A stretch of DNA of 64,000 nucleotides from Priestia megaterium (GCA_008180335.1 VTEF01000006.1:253-64252); one strand, 5' to 3'. Shown: positions 36,378 to 45,257, counted from the stretch's first letter. A program made the numbers and translations. The notes: a model not told the origin generated them from the sequence alone.

Positions 36378-38180
36378 ATGAATAACCTCATTGATAAAAT
36401 GTCATTTCGTAGCAAGATTTTAAGTGTTTTGCTTTTTATCACCGTGTTATTAAGTGGTTTGTCCTTTATTCTGGTTTATTCGATTGATGATGTGAATGAG
36501 ATCAGTAATCAATTAAAAGATGAAGATATTCCGGAAATTATTTGGCTCTCTTATTGGGAAGAAGAGCTGCATATAAAACAGTACATTGTAGAGAATAGCT
36601 TGGCTGATAATCTTTGTTGTGAATTTGTCAAAGAATATGAGCAATCTGATCAAAGCTTCAATAAGGATCATCAAATTCAGAACACACCTATGCCAGAGTC
36701 ATTACAATCTCTTCAAGAAAGAATTGAACTGCTAGATTTTAAAGTTAGTAATAATGTAGACGGATTATTGAGATACGGTGATACAAAAGCAGCCAAAAGA
36801 TATATTGAAAATGAATATTTGCCTGAATTAGAAAGTATTCAAGAAGCGATTGCTGAGGTAAAAAAAGAAACGTCTCATTCAGTAGACAGTCTTTCTGATA
36901 AATTACCGCTGATCATCAAAAATTCATTAATTTTACTTCTGCTATTGATGATAATTGCTGTGATCATTTCCATTGTCGCTTCTTATAAAATGAGTGCAAG
37001 CTTAACAAAGCCAATCGAAAAAATGGTCGATAAAGTAGACAGAATTGCATATGGAGAATATGGATTAACGATTGATGGCACGAAGCAAGTAGAGCTACAG
37101 CGGCTGATTACGTCCATTAATGCGATGTCTTACAACTTGTATCATTCCTTTCATCAAATTGTTACAGATAAAGTTTATCGTGAACAAATTTTGAACTCTT
37201 TACCCGTTGGAATTATTACAATCGATGATGAAACATCGCATGTGTTCTTAAATCGAGCGGCTAAACGATTATTGAACGCTGATGATCAAACGGTTCAGGA
37301 GTTTATAAAGAATCAGCCTGCTCATAATGAACGATTTTGGCAGATTGTCGGTTCTAGTAAAACCTGTGACAATCGTAAAGTGTTTTTTGAATCAGAAGAG
37401 ACGGAGTATTGCTTACTTGTTTCACAATCTCAGTTAGTTAATCATGAAGATCAAGTAATAGGGCGGATTTTGCATTTTGTTGATATTACCGATGCAGAGA
37501 AGTTAGAGCAGCGTATGCATCAATCTGAAAAACTAGCGCTTGTAGGAGAGTTAGCTGCTGGAGCAGCGCATGAAATTCGTAATCCGTTAGCCGTTATTCA
37601 TGGATTTGTGTCATTAATGAATCAATCGTTTTCGGATCAGGAAAAGAGCACTTTTCATTTAGAGCTACTGCTTAAAGAATTGGAAAGAATTAACTTAATC
37701 ATTGAAGAGATGTTAATGCTGGCTAAACCAGGTGCTCCCATTATGCGGGAAATCATGATCGAAGATGTGATAAACGAGATTTTACCATTAATTAAGCATA
37801 CCTATCATAATCAGTTAACTGTGAGTGTAGAGATGGAACCACGGACTGTATGGGTAGATGAAAAGCAAATGAAACAAGTATTCCATAACCTCCTGCGTAA
37901 TAGCATAGAAGCAATGAATGGAGAAGGCGAGATTTCAATTTCTTCAGACATCATAGAGGATATGTATTGCATTTATATAAAAGATAAGGGGGAAGGGATT
38001 CCTCAGTCGCTGCAAACCTCCGTTTTCCATCCTTTTGCAACGTCTAAAGAAAATGGAACGGGATTAGGGTTAACGATTGTACAGAAAATCTTAGAAAATC
38101 ATCAAGGTCACATTGAATTGCTTTCTACCTCTTCAAAAGGCACAACATTTGTTATTAAAATTCCGTTGCACCATAAATGA
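36378..38180 (+). CDS. Orphan sensor histidine kinase (TM-HAMP-PAS-HisKA-HATPase)
   Basis: About 600 residues. TM1 is at about 13-33, an external domain of about 150 residues follows, then TM2 (SLILLLLLMIIAVIISIVAS). A HAMP domain, a PAS-like domain (from REQILNSLPVGIITID), the H box AAGAAHEIRNPLAVIHGF, the N box VFHNLLRNSIEAM, and the G boxes DKGEGIP and GTGLGLTIV complete it. The phospho-acceptor His lies in AHEIRNP. This resembles the sporulation-kinase type, but no response regulator is near. ATG 36378 is chosen over 36372 for ribosome-site spacing. Confidence 0.9.
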   Translation: MNNLIDKMSFRSKILSVLLFITVLLSGLSFILVYSIDDVNEISNQLKDEDIPEIIWLSYWEEELHIKQYIVENSLADNLCCEFVKEYEQSDQSFNKDHQIQNTPMPESLQSLQERIELLDFKVSNNVDGLLRYGDTKAAKRYIENEYLPELESIQEAIAEVKKETSHSVDSLSDKLPLIIKNSLILLLLLMIIAVIISIVASYKMSASLTKPIEKMVDKVDRIAYGEYGLTIDGTKQVELQRLITSINAMSYNLYHSFHQIVTDKVYREQILNSLPVGIITIDDETSHVFLNRAAKRLLNADDQTVQEFIKNQPAHNERFWQIVGSSKTCDNRKVFFESEETEYCLLVSQSQLVNHEDQVIGRILHFVDITDAEKLEQRMHQSEKLALVGELAAGAAHEIRNPLAVIHGFVSLMNQSFSDQEKSTFHLELLLKELERINLIIEEMLMLAKPGAPIMREIMIEDVINEILPLIKHTYHNQLTVSVEMEPRTVWVDEKQMKQVFHNLLRNSIEAMNGEGEISISSDIIEDMYCIYIKDKGEGIPQSLQTSVFHPFATSKENGTGLGLTIVQKILENHQGHIELLSTSSKGTTFVIKIPLHHK

Positions 38181-38190
38181 TGAATGAGTA

Positions 38191-38224
38191 CGCAAAAAGC
38201 CCACTGCATCGTGGGCTTTTTGCG
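38191..38224. terminator. Bidirectional terminator between kinase and map genes
   Basis: CGCAAAAAGCCCAC and GTGGGCTTTTTGCG form a 14-bp stem around TGCATC and lie between convergent genes. Confidence 0.9.
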
Positions 38225-38232
38225 TTATGTTT

Positions 38233-38979
38233 TTAATGCTCTGTTAAAATAACAGGTCCGTTCTTTGTAATGGCAATCGTATGCTCGTATTGAGCGGATA
38301 ATTTACCATCTGTCGTTCTTGCTGTCCAGCCGTTGTCATCCATCTTGGCATGCCATGTGCCAACGTTGACCATTGGTTCAATGGTAATAACCATACCTTC
38401 TTTTAAGCGCGGTCCTTTTCCAGGTTTTCCGTAGTGCAGGATCGTTGGTTCTTCATGCATTGTATTGCCAATTCCATGTCCTGTAAAATCCCGTACAACT
38501 GAAAAATTCTCGCCTTCCACATAGCTTTGAATCGCATGGCCAATATCACCTGTGCGATTTCCGACTTGTGCCTGTGCAATCCCTTTATAAAGCGCTGTAT
38601 ATGTTACATCAATTAGACGCTTCGCTTCTTCTGAAATTTCTCCTACTGTATGTGTCCATGCTGAATCAGCTAGAGCCCCATTCAAGTTTACAACCATATC
38701 AATGGTAACAATATCACCATTTTGAAGCGGTTTGTTTGTTGGGAAACCGTGACAGATTTCATCATTTAATGAAGCACAAGTTGCAAATTGATATCCTTTG
38801 TATCCTTTTTGTTCTGGTGTAGCTCCGTGGTCAGCCAAGTATTTTTCGACAAATTGATCAATCTGCAGTGTAGTAATCCCAGGTTTAATCATTTTTTTAA
38901 TTTCTTTGTGGCATTGAGCTAATAATTTTCCGGCTTCATGCATTAAATTAATTTCTCGTTCACTCTTTAATGTAATCAA
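38233..38979 (-). CDS. map: Type I methionine aminopeptidase
   Basis: 248-residue enzyme that removes initiator methionine. All five metal ligands are visible: Asp94, Asp105, His168 (FTGHGIG), Glu201 (TIEPM) and Glu232 (YEHT). The N-terminus lacks a zinc-finger extension. It stands alone, away from the ribosomal protein operon, so it is probably the second MetAP (YflG/MapB type) rather than the housekeeping copy; that is inferred from location. The start is TTG 38979, with AGGAG ten bases upstream. Confidence 0.93.
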   Translation of the reverse strand: MITLKSEREINLMHEAGKLLAQCHKEIKKMIKPGITTLQIDQFVEKYLADHGATPEQKGYKGYQFATCASLNDEICHGFPTNKPLQNGDIVTIDMVVNLNGALADSAWTHTVGEISEEAKRLIDVTYTALYKGIAQAQVGNRTGDIGHAIQSYVEGENFSVVRDFTGHGIGNTMHEEPTILHYGKPGKGPRLKEGMVITIEPMVNVGTWHAKMDDNGWTARTTDGKLSAQYEHTIAITKNGPVILTEH

Positions 38980-39358
38980 CGATGATTCACTCCTTTAAGT
39001 AGTAAGTTTTTAATCCAATCCTGACTTTTTATCAAAAAATCAATATGACTTCTTTTAGAAGTCATTTACTTTGGCATCGAAAAAGCAGAGAGGCAACATC
39101 TAGTTTATGCGTCAAACTAAAAAAAGCCACTCAACCATTTTACGGGCTAATGTGGGTGAGATAAATACCAACATTATCATAACGCTCTATGAAGTAAAAA
39201 AGCAAGAAAGAGCATTTAGCGATCCTGTTTTCGATTCTCAGCTTTCTATGAAACAAGGGGGAATGGTGATAGAAAGAAGATGGCAATTGCAGAAATAGAT
39301 GTGCAAATGGAGTTATGATATAGTACAGATAGTATAAACATTAGGAGGGTATAGATTG
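38980..39358. other. Intergenic stretch between map and the lactonase gene
   Basis: It contains an ATGACTTC/GAAGTCAT hairpin at 39045-39065. A 63-codon plus-strand frame at 39107-39298 has a possible GAGAGG 14 bases upstream but no recognisable product, so it is not called a gene. No good promoter for the lactonase is seen beyond a TATGATATA-like -10 near 39315. Confidence 0.4.
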
Positions 39359-40423
39359 ATGAGTCACAGTCAAACATTTACTGGTTATGTTGGAACGTAT
39401 ACAAAAGGTTCGAGTGAAGGGGTTTATACATTCACATTGGATGTTGCTGCAAAAAAATTGAAGGATGTCCGCCCTGTTGCGAATATTGATAATCCTACAT
39501 ACGTAAATATCAGCAAAAATAATCAATATCTCTATGCGGTTGTGAAAGAAGGAGATCAAGGAGGCGTTGCGGCTTATACAATTGATTCACATAGCGGTGA
39601 CTTAACGTTTATTAATAAACAATTACTTGAAGGTGCTTCCCCTTGCTATGTTAGTATTAATCAAGGAAATGATATGGTGTTAACTGCTAACTACCATAAA
39701 GGAACAGTTGAATCCTATGCGGCAAGTTCAGAAAATGGAGCAGTTGAACCAGCTTCTTCTATCGTGGAACACACAGGAAAGGGGCCAAATAAGGAGCGAC
39801 AAGAGAAACCACATGTACACTACGCTGATTTTACACCGGATGAAAAGTATGCAGTGGTCGTTGACTTAGGGACTGATCAAATTGTTACCTATACGGTAGA
39901 TACAGATGGCAAGTTAACGGAAGCGAGCCGATTTTCAACAGCTCCAGGGGCAGGTCCACGACATTTAACGTTCCATCCTAACGGAAAGTATGCTTATGTA
40001 ATGACAGAGCTTAGTTCAGAAGTTCTTGTTTTAAGCTATAATGACCAGGATGGAAGCTTTACACAGCTGCAAGCTATTTCCACAATACCGGCAGATTTTA
40101 AGGAAAACAATCAAGGCAGTGCGATTCATCTTTCAAAAGATGGTCGATTTGTTTATGCAGGGAACCGGGGCCATGATACAATTGCTGTTTTTCAGGTGCA
40201 TGAAGATTCAGGTCAACTAACATTTGTAGAGTGGACAAGCACAGAAGGGAACTGGCCTAGAGATTTTGTGCTAGATCCGACTGAACAGTTTGTGATTGCG
40301 TCTAATCAAGAAACAGGAAATCTTGTGTTATTTGAAAGAAGCTCAGAAACAGGAAAACTAACGCTTTTAGATTCTAGTGTAGACGTGCCATATGCCGTTT
40401 GCGTTAAATTTTTAAATCAGTAA
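39359..40423 (+). CDS. 6-phosphogluconolactonase-like seven-bladed propeller (YkgB type)
   Basis: 354 residues of the lactonase (YbhE/YkgB) family. It begins FTGYVGTYTKGSSEGVYTF and carries repeated propeller blades with the conserved pieces NPTYVNISKNNQYLYAV, GPRHLTFHPNGKYAYVM, GSAIHLSKDGRFVYAGNRG and WPRDFVLDPTEQFVIASNQ. It hydrolyses 6-phosphogluconolactone in the pentose phosphate pathway, by family. ATG 39359 is chosen with AGGAGGG at 39343-39349; the in-frame TTG three bases upstream is less likely. Confidence 0.88.
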   Translation: MSHSQTFTGYVGTYTKGSSEGVYTFTLDVAAKKLKDVRPVANIDNPTYVNISKNNQYLYAVVKEGDQGGVAAYTIDSHSGDLTFINKQLLEGASPCYVSINQGNDMVLTANYHKGTVESYAASSENGAVEPASSIVEHTGKGPNKERQEKPHVHYADFTPDEKYAVVVDLGTDQIVTYTVDTDGKLTEASRFSTAPGAGPRHLTFHPNGKYAYVMTELSSEVLVLSYNDQDGSFTQLQAISTIPADFKENNQGSAIHLSKDGRFVYAGNRGHDTIAVFQVHEDSGQLTFVEWTSTEGNWPRDFVLDPTEQFVIASNQETGNLVLFERSSETGKLTLLDSSVDVPYAVCVKFLNQ

Positions 40424-40433
40424 TTAAAACGAG

Positions 40434-40459
40434 GAGCAGCATCATTGCTGCTCTTTTTT
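40434..40459 (+). terminator. Terminator after the lactonase gene
   Basis: GAGCAGC and GCTGCTC pair around ATCATT and run into T6. Confidence 0.9.
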
Positions 40460-40485
40460 GCTGTATATAAAAGCAGTCAAAAAAT

Positions 40486-40505
40486 AATTTCTAAATTTAG
40501 AAATT
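40486..40505. promoter_or_regulatory. Perfect 20-base palindrome upstream of the nitronate monooxygenase gene
   Basis: AATTTCTAAATTTAGAAATT reads the same on both strands. It lies 81 bases before the start codon, where an operator for a dimeric (for example MarR-type) regulator would be expected. No regulator gene is adjacent. Confidence 0.5.
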
Positions 40506-40585
40506 TGAATCGTGGTGACCGGTGCAGAACATGATATAGTAAATTTTAGGAAGTGAATCATTTTTGTGAAAGGTGAGTGTAACGA

Positions 40586-41605
40586 ATGTTGAAGACTAAA
40601 TATCCCATTATTCAAGCTCCGATGGCTGGAGGAGTGTCGACACCTTTATTGGCAGCTGCAGTTTGCAATGCAGGAGGCATAGGTTTTTTAGCAGCAGGAT
40701 ATAAGAGTGCAAAGGACATGCAAAAAGAGATTCATGAAGTACGGACGCGGACATCTGCTTCTTTTGGAGTTAATCTGTTTGTTCCAAACGATGAAGAAGT
40801 AGATGAACAAAAAGTGGACGCATACAAAAAGACAATCGAAAAAGCGGCAAATCAATTAGGGGCAGCATTAGGGGAGCCTAGGCAAGATGATGATGATTGG
40901 AATGCTAAGCTGCTGGTGCTAGCTCAAGAAAAAGTGCCAGTTGTTAGTTTTACATTCGGCTGTCCATCGCCAGAAATTATTTCAGCTCTTAAACAGAATG
41001 GCTCATATATCATGATTACAGTTACAACACCTGATGAAGCCAAACAAGCCGTTTTAGCGGGAGCTGATGCTTTATGTATTCAAGGAATAGAAGCAGGCGG
41101 GCACAGAGGGACGTTTCAAAATAATCAAACACAAGATGGGGATTACACGGTCGAAGAGCTACTTCAGTTACTAAACGATGAACTCGATATTCCATTAATT
41201 GCGGCAGGCGGGATTATGACAGGCGGGGATATCACTCGTATATTAAAAGCAGGAGCAAGTGCAGTTCAACTTGGCACCGCTTTTATTTGTTGTAAAGAAA
41301 GCGGTGCGAGTGAGGTTTATAAAAGTGCGCTTTTAAATCATACGTATAAAAGTACGGCTGTTACACGTTCATTTACAGGGAGGCGAGCAAGAGGATTAGT
41401 TAATAAATTTTTATCAAGCTACACTTCACTAGCGCCTGCAGCGTATCCTCATATTCATCATATGACAAAGCCGATTCGAACAAAGGCAGCTGAACAAAAA
41501 AACGCAGAGTATTTATCTTTATGGGCCGGTACAGGTTATGATAAAGTACAAGACCAATCTGTTGCAGAACTTATGTCTTTTTTGGTAAAGGAGCTTGAAG
41601 AGTAA
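40586..41605 (+). CDS. Nitronate monooxygenase family flavoprotein
   Basis: 339-residue FMN TIM barrel of the 2-nitropropane dioxygenase family. Family marks are PIIQAPMAGGVSTP at the start, the catalytic-type His173 in IEAGGHRG, and the FMN phosphate-binding AAGGIMTG and GASAVQLGTAF. It oxidises propionate 3-nitronate or related toxic nitronates in characterised members. GGTGAGTG precedes the ATG. It is a single-gene unit between two terminators, with a palindrome upstream. Confidence 0.9.
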   Translation: MLKTKYPIIQAPMAGGVSTPLLAAAVCNAGGIGFLAAGYKSAKDMQKEIHEVRTRTSASFGVNLFVPNDEEVDEQKVDAYKKTIEKAANQLGAALGEPRQDDDDWNAKLLVLAQEKVPVVSFTFGCPSPEIISALKQNGSYIMITVTTPDEAKQAVLAGADALCIQGIEAGGHRGTFQNNQTQDGDYTVEELLQLLNDELDIPLIAAGGIMTGGDITRILKAGASAVQLGTAFICCKESGASEVYKSALLNHTYKSTAVTRSFTGRRARGLVNKFLSSYTSLAPAAYPHIHHMTKPIRTKAAEQKNAEYLSLWAGTGYDKVQDQSVAELMSFLVKELEE

Positions 41606-41609
41606 ATTC

Positions 41610-41656
41610 AACTATAAAAAGAAGAGGCAAGATGACCTCTTCTTTTTATAGTTTTT
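41610..41656. terminator. Bidirectional terminator after the nitronate monooxygenase gene
   Basis: A perfect 18-bp stem: AACTATAAAAAGAAGAGG at 41610-41627 with its complement at 41636-41653, then more T. It separates convergent genes. Confidence 0.93.
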
Positions 41657-41687
41657 TAAATAATAGCTCATCGATTATAGTGCACAT

Positions 41688-42203
41688 TTATTTTGTTAAG
41701 TGCTCATGTGTTTCACGGTGAAAATCCCCACCAAGCTTTTCAACTTCAGCTTTTGCTTCTTCTAAAATAGCTTTTGCTTTTATTTTTGCTTCATTATTTA
41801 ATCCTTTTAATAATCGCTCTTCTCTTTTGGGAAACTCAATGCCGAGTGCTTTCAATTTTACTTTCGCTTCGTCTTTTGTTAACGTTCCTTCTTTTACTTG
41901 TTTCATGATATCTTTCGCTTTTGCTTGTTGTTCTTCATTTAAATCAGAAAAAGGGTGCTGTTTTTTATCAGGAAATTCAACGCCTAGTGCTTCAAGCTTT
42001 GTTTTCGTTTTATTCATAATTGTATCTACTTTTTGCTGTGTATCGGCATCTAATTGCTGCGGCGATTGCTCATGAGCTGTTTTTTCAATAAGGGTGTTTG
42101 AACCATGAGCAGATGCAGCGAACACGGGCGTATTAGCAGCTGAGACAGCCCCTAATGTTAAACCGCTTGCTAGGATGTAACCAAACCACTTCTTTTTTTT
42201 CAT
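41688..42203 (-). CDS. Unrecognised secreted protein with internal repeats
   Basis: 171 residues. The signal peptide has KKKK, a hydrophobic core GYILASGLTLGAVSA, and a probable cleavage near VFAASA (about residue 31). The mature part is charged and helical, with a repeated unit: KLEALGVEFPDKK, then KLKALGIEFPKRE, then a degenerate VEKLGGDFHRE. Each is preceded by a helix of the AKAKDIM or IKAKAIL type. GGAGGAA lies before the ATG. No catalytic motif is seen. Convergent with the nitronate monooxygenase gene. Confidence 0.8.
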   Translation of the reverse strand: MKKKKWFGYILASGLTLGAVSAANTPVFAASAHGSNTLIEKTAHEQSPQQLDADTQQKVDTIMNKTKTKLEALGVEFPDKKQHPFSDLNEEQQAKAKDIMKQVKEGTLTKDEAKVKLKALGIEFPKREERLLKGLNNEAKIKAKAILEEAKAEVEKLGGDFHRETHEHLTK

Positions 42204-42242
42204 TCTCTCTCGTTCCTCCTATGTAAAATAATTTTATGCAAA

Positions 42243-42268
42243 GTTCAACATTTAGCGGCATGTTGAAC
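42243..42268. repeat. 9-bp inverted repeat upstream of the secreted-protein gene
   Basis: GTTCAACAT and ATGTTGAAC flank an eight-base spacer (TTAGCGGC). It lies 40 bases upstream of the minus-strand gene, in a position that suits an operator. Confidence 0.45.
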
Positions 42269-42379
42269 GTATTTGATAATGTAACCATTAATAGTGAAAA
42301 AATGGTGAAAGTGAACTGTTTTTTATGGAGAAATATGCGATAGACAGGGAAACAATAGGAGTAAGCCTATTTTTAGCAA

Positions 42380-42408
42380 TTTACTTTTAAAACAGCGGGA
42401 ATTATACT
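42380..42408 (+). promoter_or_regulatory. Promoter of the M15 peptidase gene
   Basis: TTTACT at 42380-42385 and TATACT at 42403-42408 with a 17-base spacer, 80 bases before the start. Confidence 0.6.
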
Positions 42409-42488
42409 ATGATTTCTTCGAAGGTTTGTTTATTTAGATAACCATCCACACTTAGAGTGGTAGTTATGATTAAGGAGAGTTTAGACAG

Positions 42489-43001
42489 ATGAATAACGCA
42501 TCAGCGTTAGTAAAAATTTTACTGCTTATGTTAATAGCATATGGGCTTTTTTTCTTTATGAAAAGAGAATGGAGTCTCGCCCCTAACTTAAATGAGTTTG
42601 CAGATGCTACGGAGCTGCATCCTGTTGTAGCCGAAAAGCGGGATGAATTGATTCGGCGTTCAAAAGACAAGGGAATTACAGTTGTGATTACCGATGATTT
42701 CAGATCAAAAGAAGAGCAAGATCAACTTTATGCCAAAGGCCGTACAACAGAAGGAAATATTGTGACGTATTCAAAAGGAGGAGAGTCCTATCATAATTAT
42801 GGGCTTGCAATTGATTTTGCGTTAGAGATAGAGAAGGGTAAAGTGATATGGGATATGGAGTATGACGGCAATCAAAACGGCATGTCTGACTGGATGGAAG
42901 TAGTTGAAATTGGAAAAGAACTTGGATTTGAATGGGGAGGAGATTGGGAAGGATTTAAAGATTATCCTCATTTTCAAATGAATCCTCAAGATTTGGTGTA
43001 A
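42489..43001 (+). CDS. M15-family peptidoglycan peptidase, CwlK-like
   Basis: 170 residues. One N-terminal membrane helix (about 8-24, KILLLMLIAYGLFFFM) anchors an external VanY/CwlK-type domain. The zinc ligands His102, Asp109 (SYHNYGLAIDF) and His161 (DYPHFQM) are all present, with ITDDFRSKEEQDQLY as the usual preceding block. B. subtilis CwlK is an L-alanyl-D-glutamate endopeptidase; the same activity is likely here. AAGGAGAG precedes the ATG. Confidence 0.9.
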   Translation: MNNASALVKILLLMLIAYGLFFFMKREWSLAPNLNEFADATELHPVVAEKRDELIRRSKDKGITVVITDDFRSKEEQDQLYAKGRTTEGNIVTYSKGGESYHNYGLAIDFALEIEKGKVIWDMEYDGNQNGMSDWMEVVEIGKELGFEWGGDWEGFKDYPHFQMNPQDLV

Positions 43002-43015
43002 AAGCGCACACGAAG

Positions 43016-43156
43016 TGAACTGAACCCAAAAAGTTAGACATGGGTATTAGATAGCTTTAAAGGCATGGGTCCAATAATGAACCGGACTCATGCTTTTTAA
43101 TTTTTCCCTGATTCGTTTGTGATTGTAATAAAGAAAGGCGAATATGCAGGGTTTGT
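43016..43156 (-). mobile_element. Remnant of an IS3-family (IS150-type) element: transposase C-terminus and terminal repeat
   Basis: On the minus strand the frame ending at 43047 reads YYNHKRIREKLKSMSPVHYW and a few more residues, the typical end of an IS3-family OrfB (integrase-type transposase). Just beyond it, at 43016-43039, is a sequence of the type TGAACTGAACCCAAAAAGTT, resembling the terminal inverted repeat of such elements. An in-frame TGA cuts the frame at about 43156 and no catalytic DDE part remains. The rest of the gap to 43432 holds nothing clear. Confidence 0.75.
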
Positions 43157-43432
43157 TTCATATCCTTTATAGTTGAACTTCAATTGAGTCAAGCGGGCAA
43201 TGTTTTATTCATATGAATCTCTTGCATTTAGGCAATCGTCTATGTTAAAGCCTTTTTATTAAAAGAAAGTGAAGTGATAACGAATGGAACTTTCCTTTAT
43301 CTTTGGCTAGTTATGACATCGAAAAGAATAGATTTTTTAAATTAAAGGTTGATTTATACGATGGTGTAATGAATAATAATAAATAAATATAAATATTTAT
43401 TCGTTTTTGTGATTTGTATAGGAGGGGTTTTT

Positions 43433-44962
43433 ATGGAACATCTTGGTTGGATCTCTTTAATTCCGGCTGTTATTGCAATTGTTTTGGCACTTATTAGTAA
43501 GAATGTTATCTTGTCTTTATTTATGGGCGCACTATCAGGGGTTGTCATTTTACAACATGGAACTCCGATTACATCAGTTCAAACATTCATTGGAGATTAT
43601 TTATTTTTTCAGCTGACAGACAGCTATAATGCCGGGGTTCTTGTACTACTCGTATTCATTGGTGGATTTGTTACATTAATGGAAAAGTCAGGAGGAGCAG
43701 GAGCTTTTGCAGAGAAAGTTATACATATTTTAGATACACGCGTAAAAACACAAGTAGCTGCTTGGTTTGGTGGAATATTGATTTTCTTTTCCGATCTGGG
43801 TACGCCATTAATTGTTGGACCTGTCTTTGAAAAAGTATTTGATAAAATGAAAATATCACGAGAGAAACTCGCTTGGATTATTGATTCAACTTCATCACCA
43901 GTCGCTGTTCTGATTCCTTTTATCGGCTGGGGAGTTTATACTATGGGGTTGATTCAAAAAGAGTTTGATGCATTAAACATAACAAACATGACAGATTGGG
44001 AAGCATTTGTAGGGGCGATTCCGTTTCAGTTTTATTCGATTTTAACCATCTTAATGGTTCCGTTAATTGCGATTACTGGCCTTGATATTGGACCGATGAA
44101 GAAAGCGGAAGATCGTGTGAAGACAACTGGAAAATTATATTGGAAAACATCAACACCTTTAAGAAAAACAGAGGCGATGATGGAAATTCAACAAAATAAA
44201 AGTAAGGCCAGTTTTATTATTGTCCCGCTACTTGTTTTATTTGTAACGCTGTTTGGCATTTTAATCTCTTTAGGGTTTCCGTTTGAAAAAGTAGAAGGCA
44301 GTGCATTTCGTATTGCTTTAACAACAGGTTATTTATTCGCAACCATTGCATTAATGGCGTTGCTTGTGCTTTCAAAAGTGAAAAAACTGGCAGAAGCAAT
44401 GGATATTTATTTTCAAGGTATGCAAAAAATGATGATTGTCGCTGCGACACTCGTACTCGCATGGTCACTTGGAAAAGTAATGAAAGAAATGGGAACCGCT
44501 AATTATATTGTAGAAGTGATGGACGGTAATCTTCCTATCTTCTTAATTCCAAGTATTTTATTTGCAGTAGGTGCCGTCATGTCATTGGCATCTGGAACGT
44601 CTTGGGGCACATTTGCCATTATGATGCCACTTGCCATTCCTATGGCCACGCAACTTGATGCGCCTTTGCTTGTATGTATAGGAGCGGTGTTATCTGGAGG
44701 GATTTTTGGAGATCATTGTTCACCGATTTCAGATACAACCGTCTTGTCATCAACAGGAGCGGGATGCGATCATATTGACCATGTCAAAACGCAGCTTCCA
44801 TATGCACTGGTAAACGCTTCTTCAGCATTTGTAACGTTCTTAATTGCTGGTATAGTGGGACATGCAGCTACACTTCTTGTTGCGATTATGTTGATGATTT
44901 TTATCGTTTGGTTGTTATCTAAAAGACATCAACAGCATGTAACAAAAACCATCTCACAATAA
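43433..44962 (+). CDS. NhaC-family Na+/H+ antiporter
   Basis: 509-residue polytopic membrane protein with about 11-12 hydrophobic segments. Family marks include FFSDLGTPLIVGPVFEKV, IDSTSSPVAVLIPFIGWG, SLASGTSWGTFAIMMPLAIP and GGIFGDHCSPISDTTVLSS, typical of the NhaC/IT superfamily. Substrate may be Na+/H+ or malate-lactate exchange as in relatives; it cannot be settled from sequence alone. ATG 43433 has GGAGGGG ten bases upstream. A weak TTGATT/AATAAT promoter is at 43349-43377. Confidence 0.87.
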   Translation: MEHLGWISLIPAVIAIVLALISKNVILSLFMGALSGVVILQHGTPITSVQTFIGDYLFFQLTDSYNAGVLVLLVFIGGFVTLMEKSGGAGAFAEKVIHILDTRVKTQVAAWFGGILIFFSDLGTPLIVGPVFEKVFDKMKISREKLAWIIDSTSSPVAVLIPFIGWGVYTMGLIQKEFDALNITNMTDWEAFVGAIPFQFYSILTILMVPLIAITGLDIGPMKKAEDRVKTTGKLYWKTSTPLRKTEAMMEIQQNKSKASFIIVPLLVLFVTLFGILISLGFPFEKVEGSAFRIALTTGYLFATIALMALLVLSKVKKLAEAMDIYFQGMQKMMIVAATLVLAWSLGKVMKEMGTANYIVEVMDGNLPIFLIPSILFAVGAVMSLASGTSWGTFAIMMPLAIPMATQLDAPLLVCIGAVLSGGIFGDHCSPISDTTVLSSTGAGCDHIDHVKTQLPYALVNASSAFVTFLIAGIVGHAATLLVAIMLMIFIVWLLSKRHQQHVTKTISQ

Positions 44963-45097
44963 AAACGCGAAAGAAGAATTATCTGTCTTGTGTCTGTACT
45001 ATCATTTTAATTTATCTTTTTACTAGCAGTACAGGGGAATGAAGATTGCCTTTTAAGTATCATCATTATTTCAATCACTTGAAGTAGCTGCATAAGT

Positions 45098-45126
45098 TTG
45101 ATAAGATAAATGTATTCATATACGGT
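45098..45126 (+). promoter_or_regulatory. Candidate promoter of the guanidine riboswitch transcript
   Basis: TTGATA at 45098-45103 is followed after 17 bases by TACGGT (45121-45126), a weak -10; TATACG two bases upstream is an alternative. Confidence 0.4.
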
Positions 45127-45132
45127 ATAAAA

Positions 45133-45257
45133 GTTTTCTAGGGTTCCGCGGCTATCGCCGGTCAGGTCCAAGAGAAAACGCACAGCAATCACTGTGTAAC
45201 ACGGAGGGACAAAAGCCCGGGAGGATATCTGATAAAGATATTTTCTCGGGCTTTTTT
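45133..45257 (+). promoter_or_regulatory. Guanidine-I (ykkC) riboswitch with terminator
   Basis: The class I guanidine aptamer core is unmistakable: CTAGGGTTCCGCGGC, then GCCGGTCAGGTCCAAGAG, then ACACGGAGGGACAAAAGCCC and GGGAGG. The P3-side sequence overlaps a 20-bp terminator stem (45211-45230 with 45236-45255, loop GATAA), which ends in T6. Guanidinium binding would hold the aptamer and release transcription of the SMR pair downstream. A further GTATAAAAG/CTTTTATAC hairpin lies at 45304-45326. Confidence 0.96.

Noticed and set aside
39107-39298. A 63-codon plus-strand frame
   Set aside because: The possible ribosome site is 14 bases away, no family is recognised, and the composition is like the surrounding spacer.
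42220-42248. TTGAAC-17-TACATA on the minus strand as promoter of the secreted-protein gene
   Set aside because: Spacing is perfect, but the start of RNA would fall inside the ribosome site GGAGGAA, leaving no leader; the true promoter is probably farther upstream.
45007-45192. A 61-codon minus-strand frame
   Set aside because: It is antisense to the guanidine riboswitch, which accounts for the conservation there.
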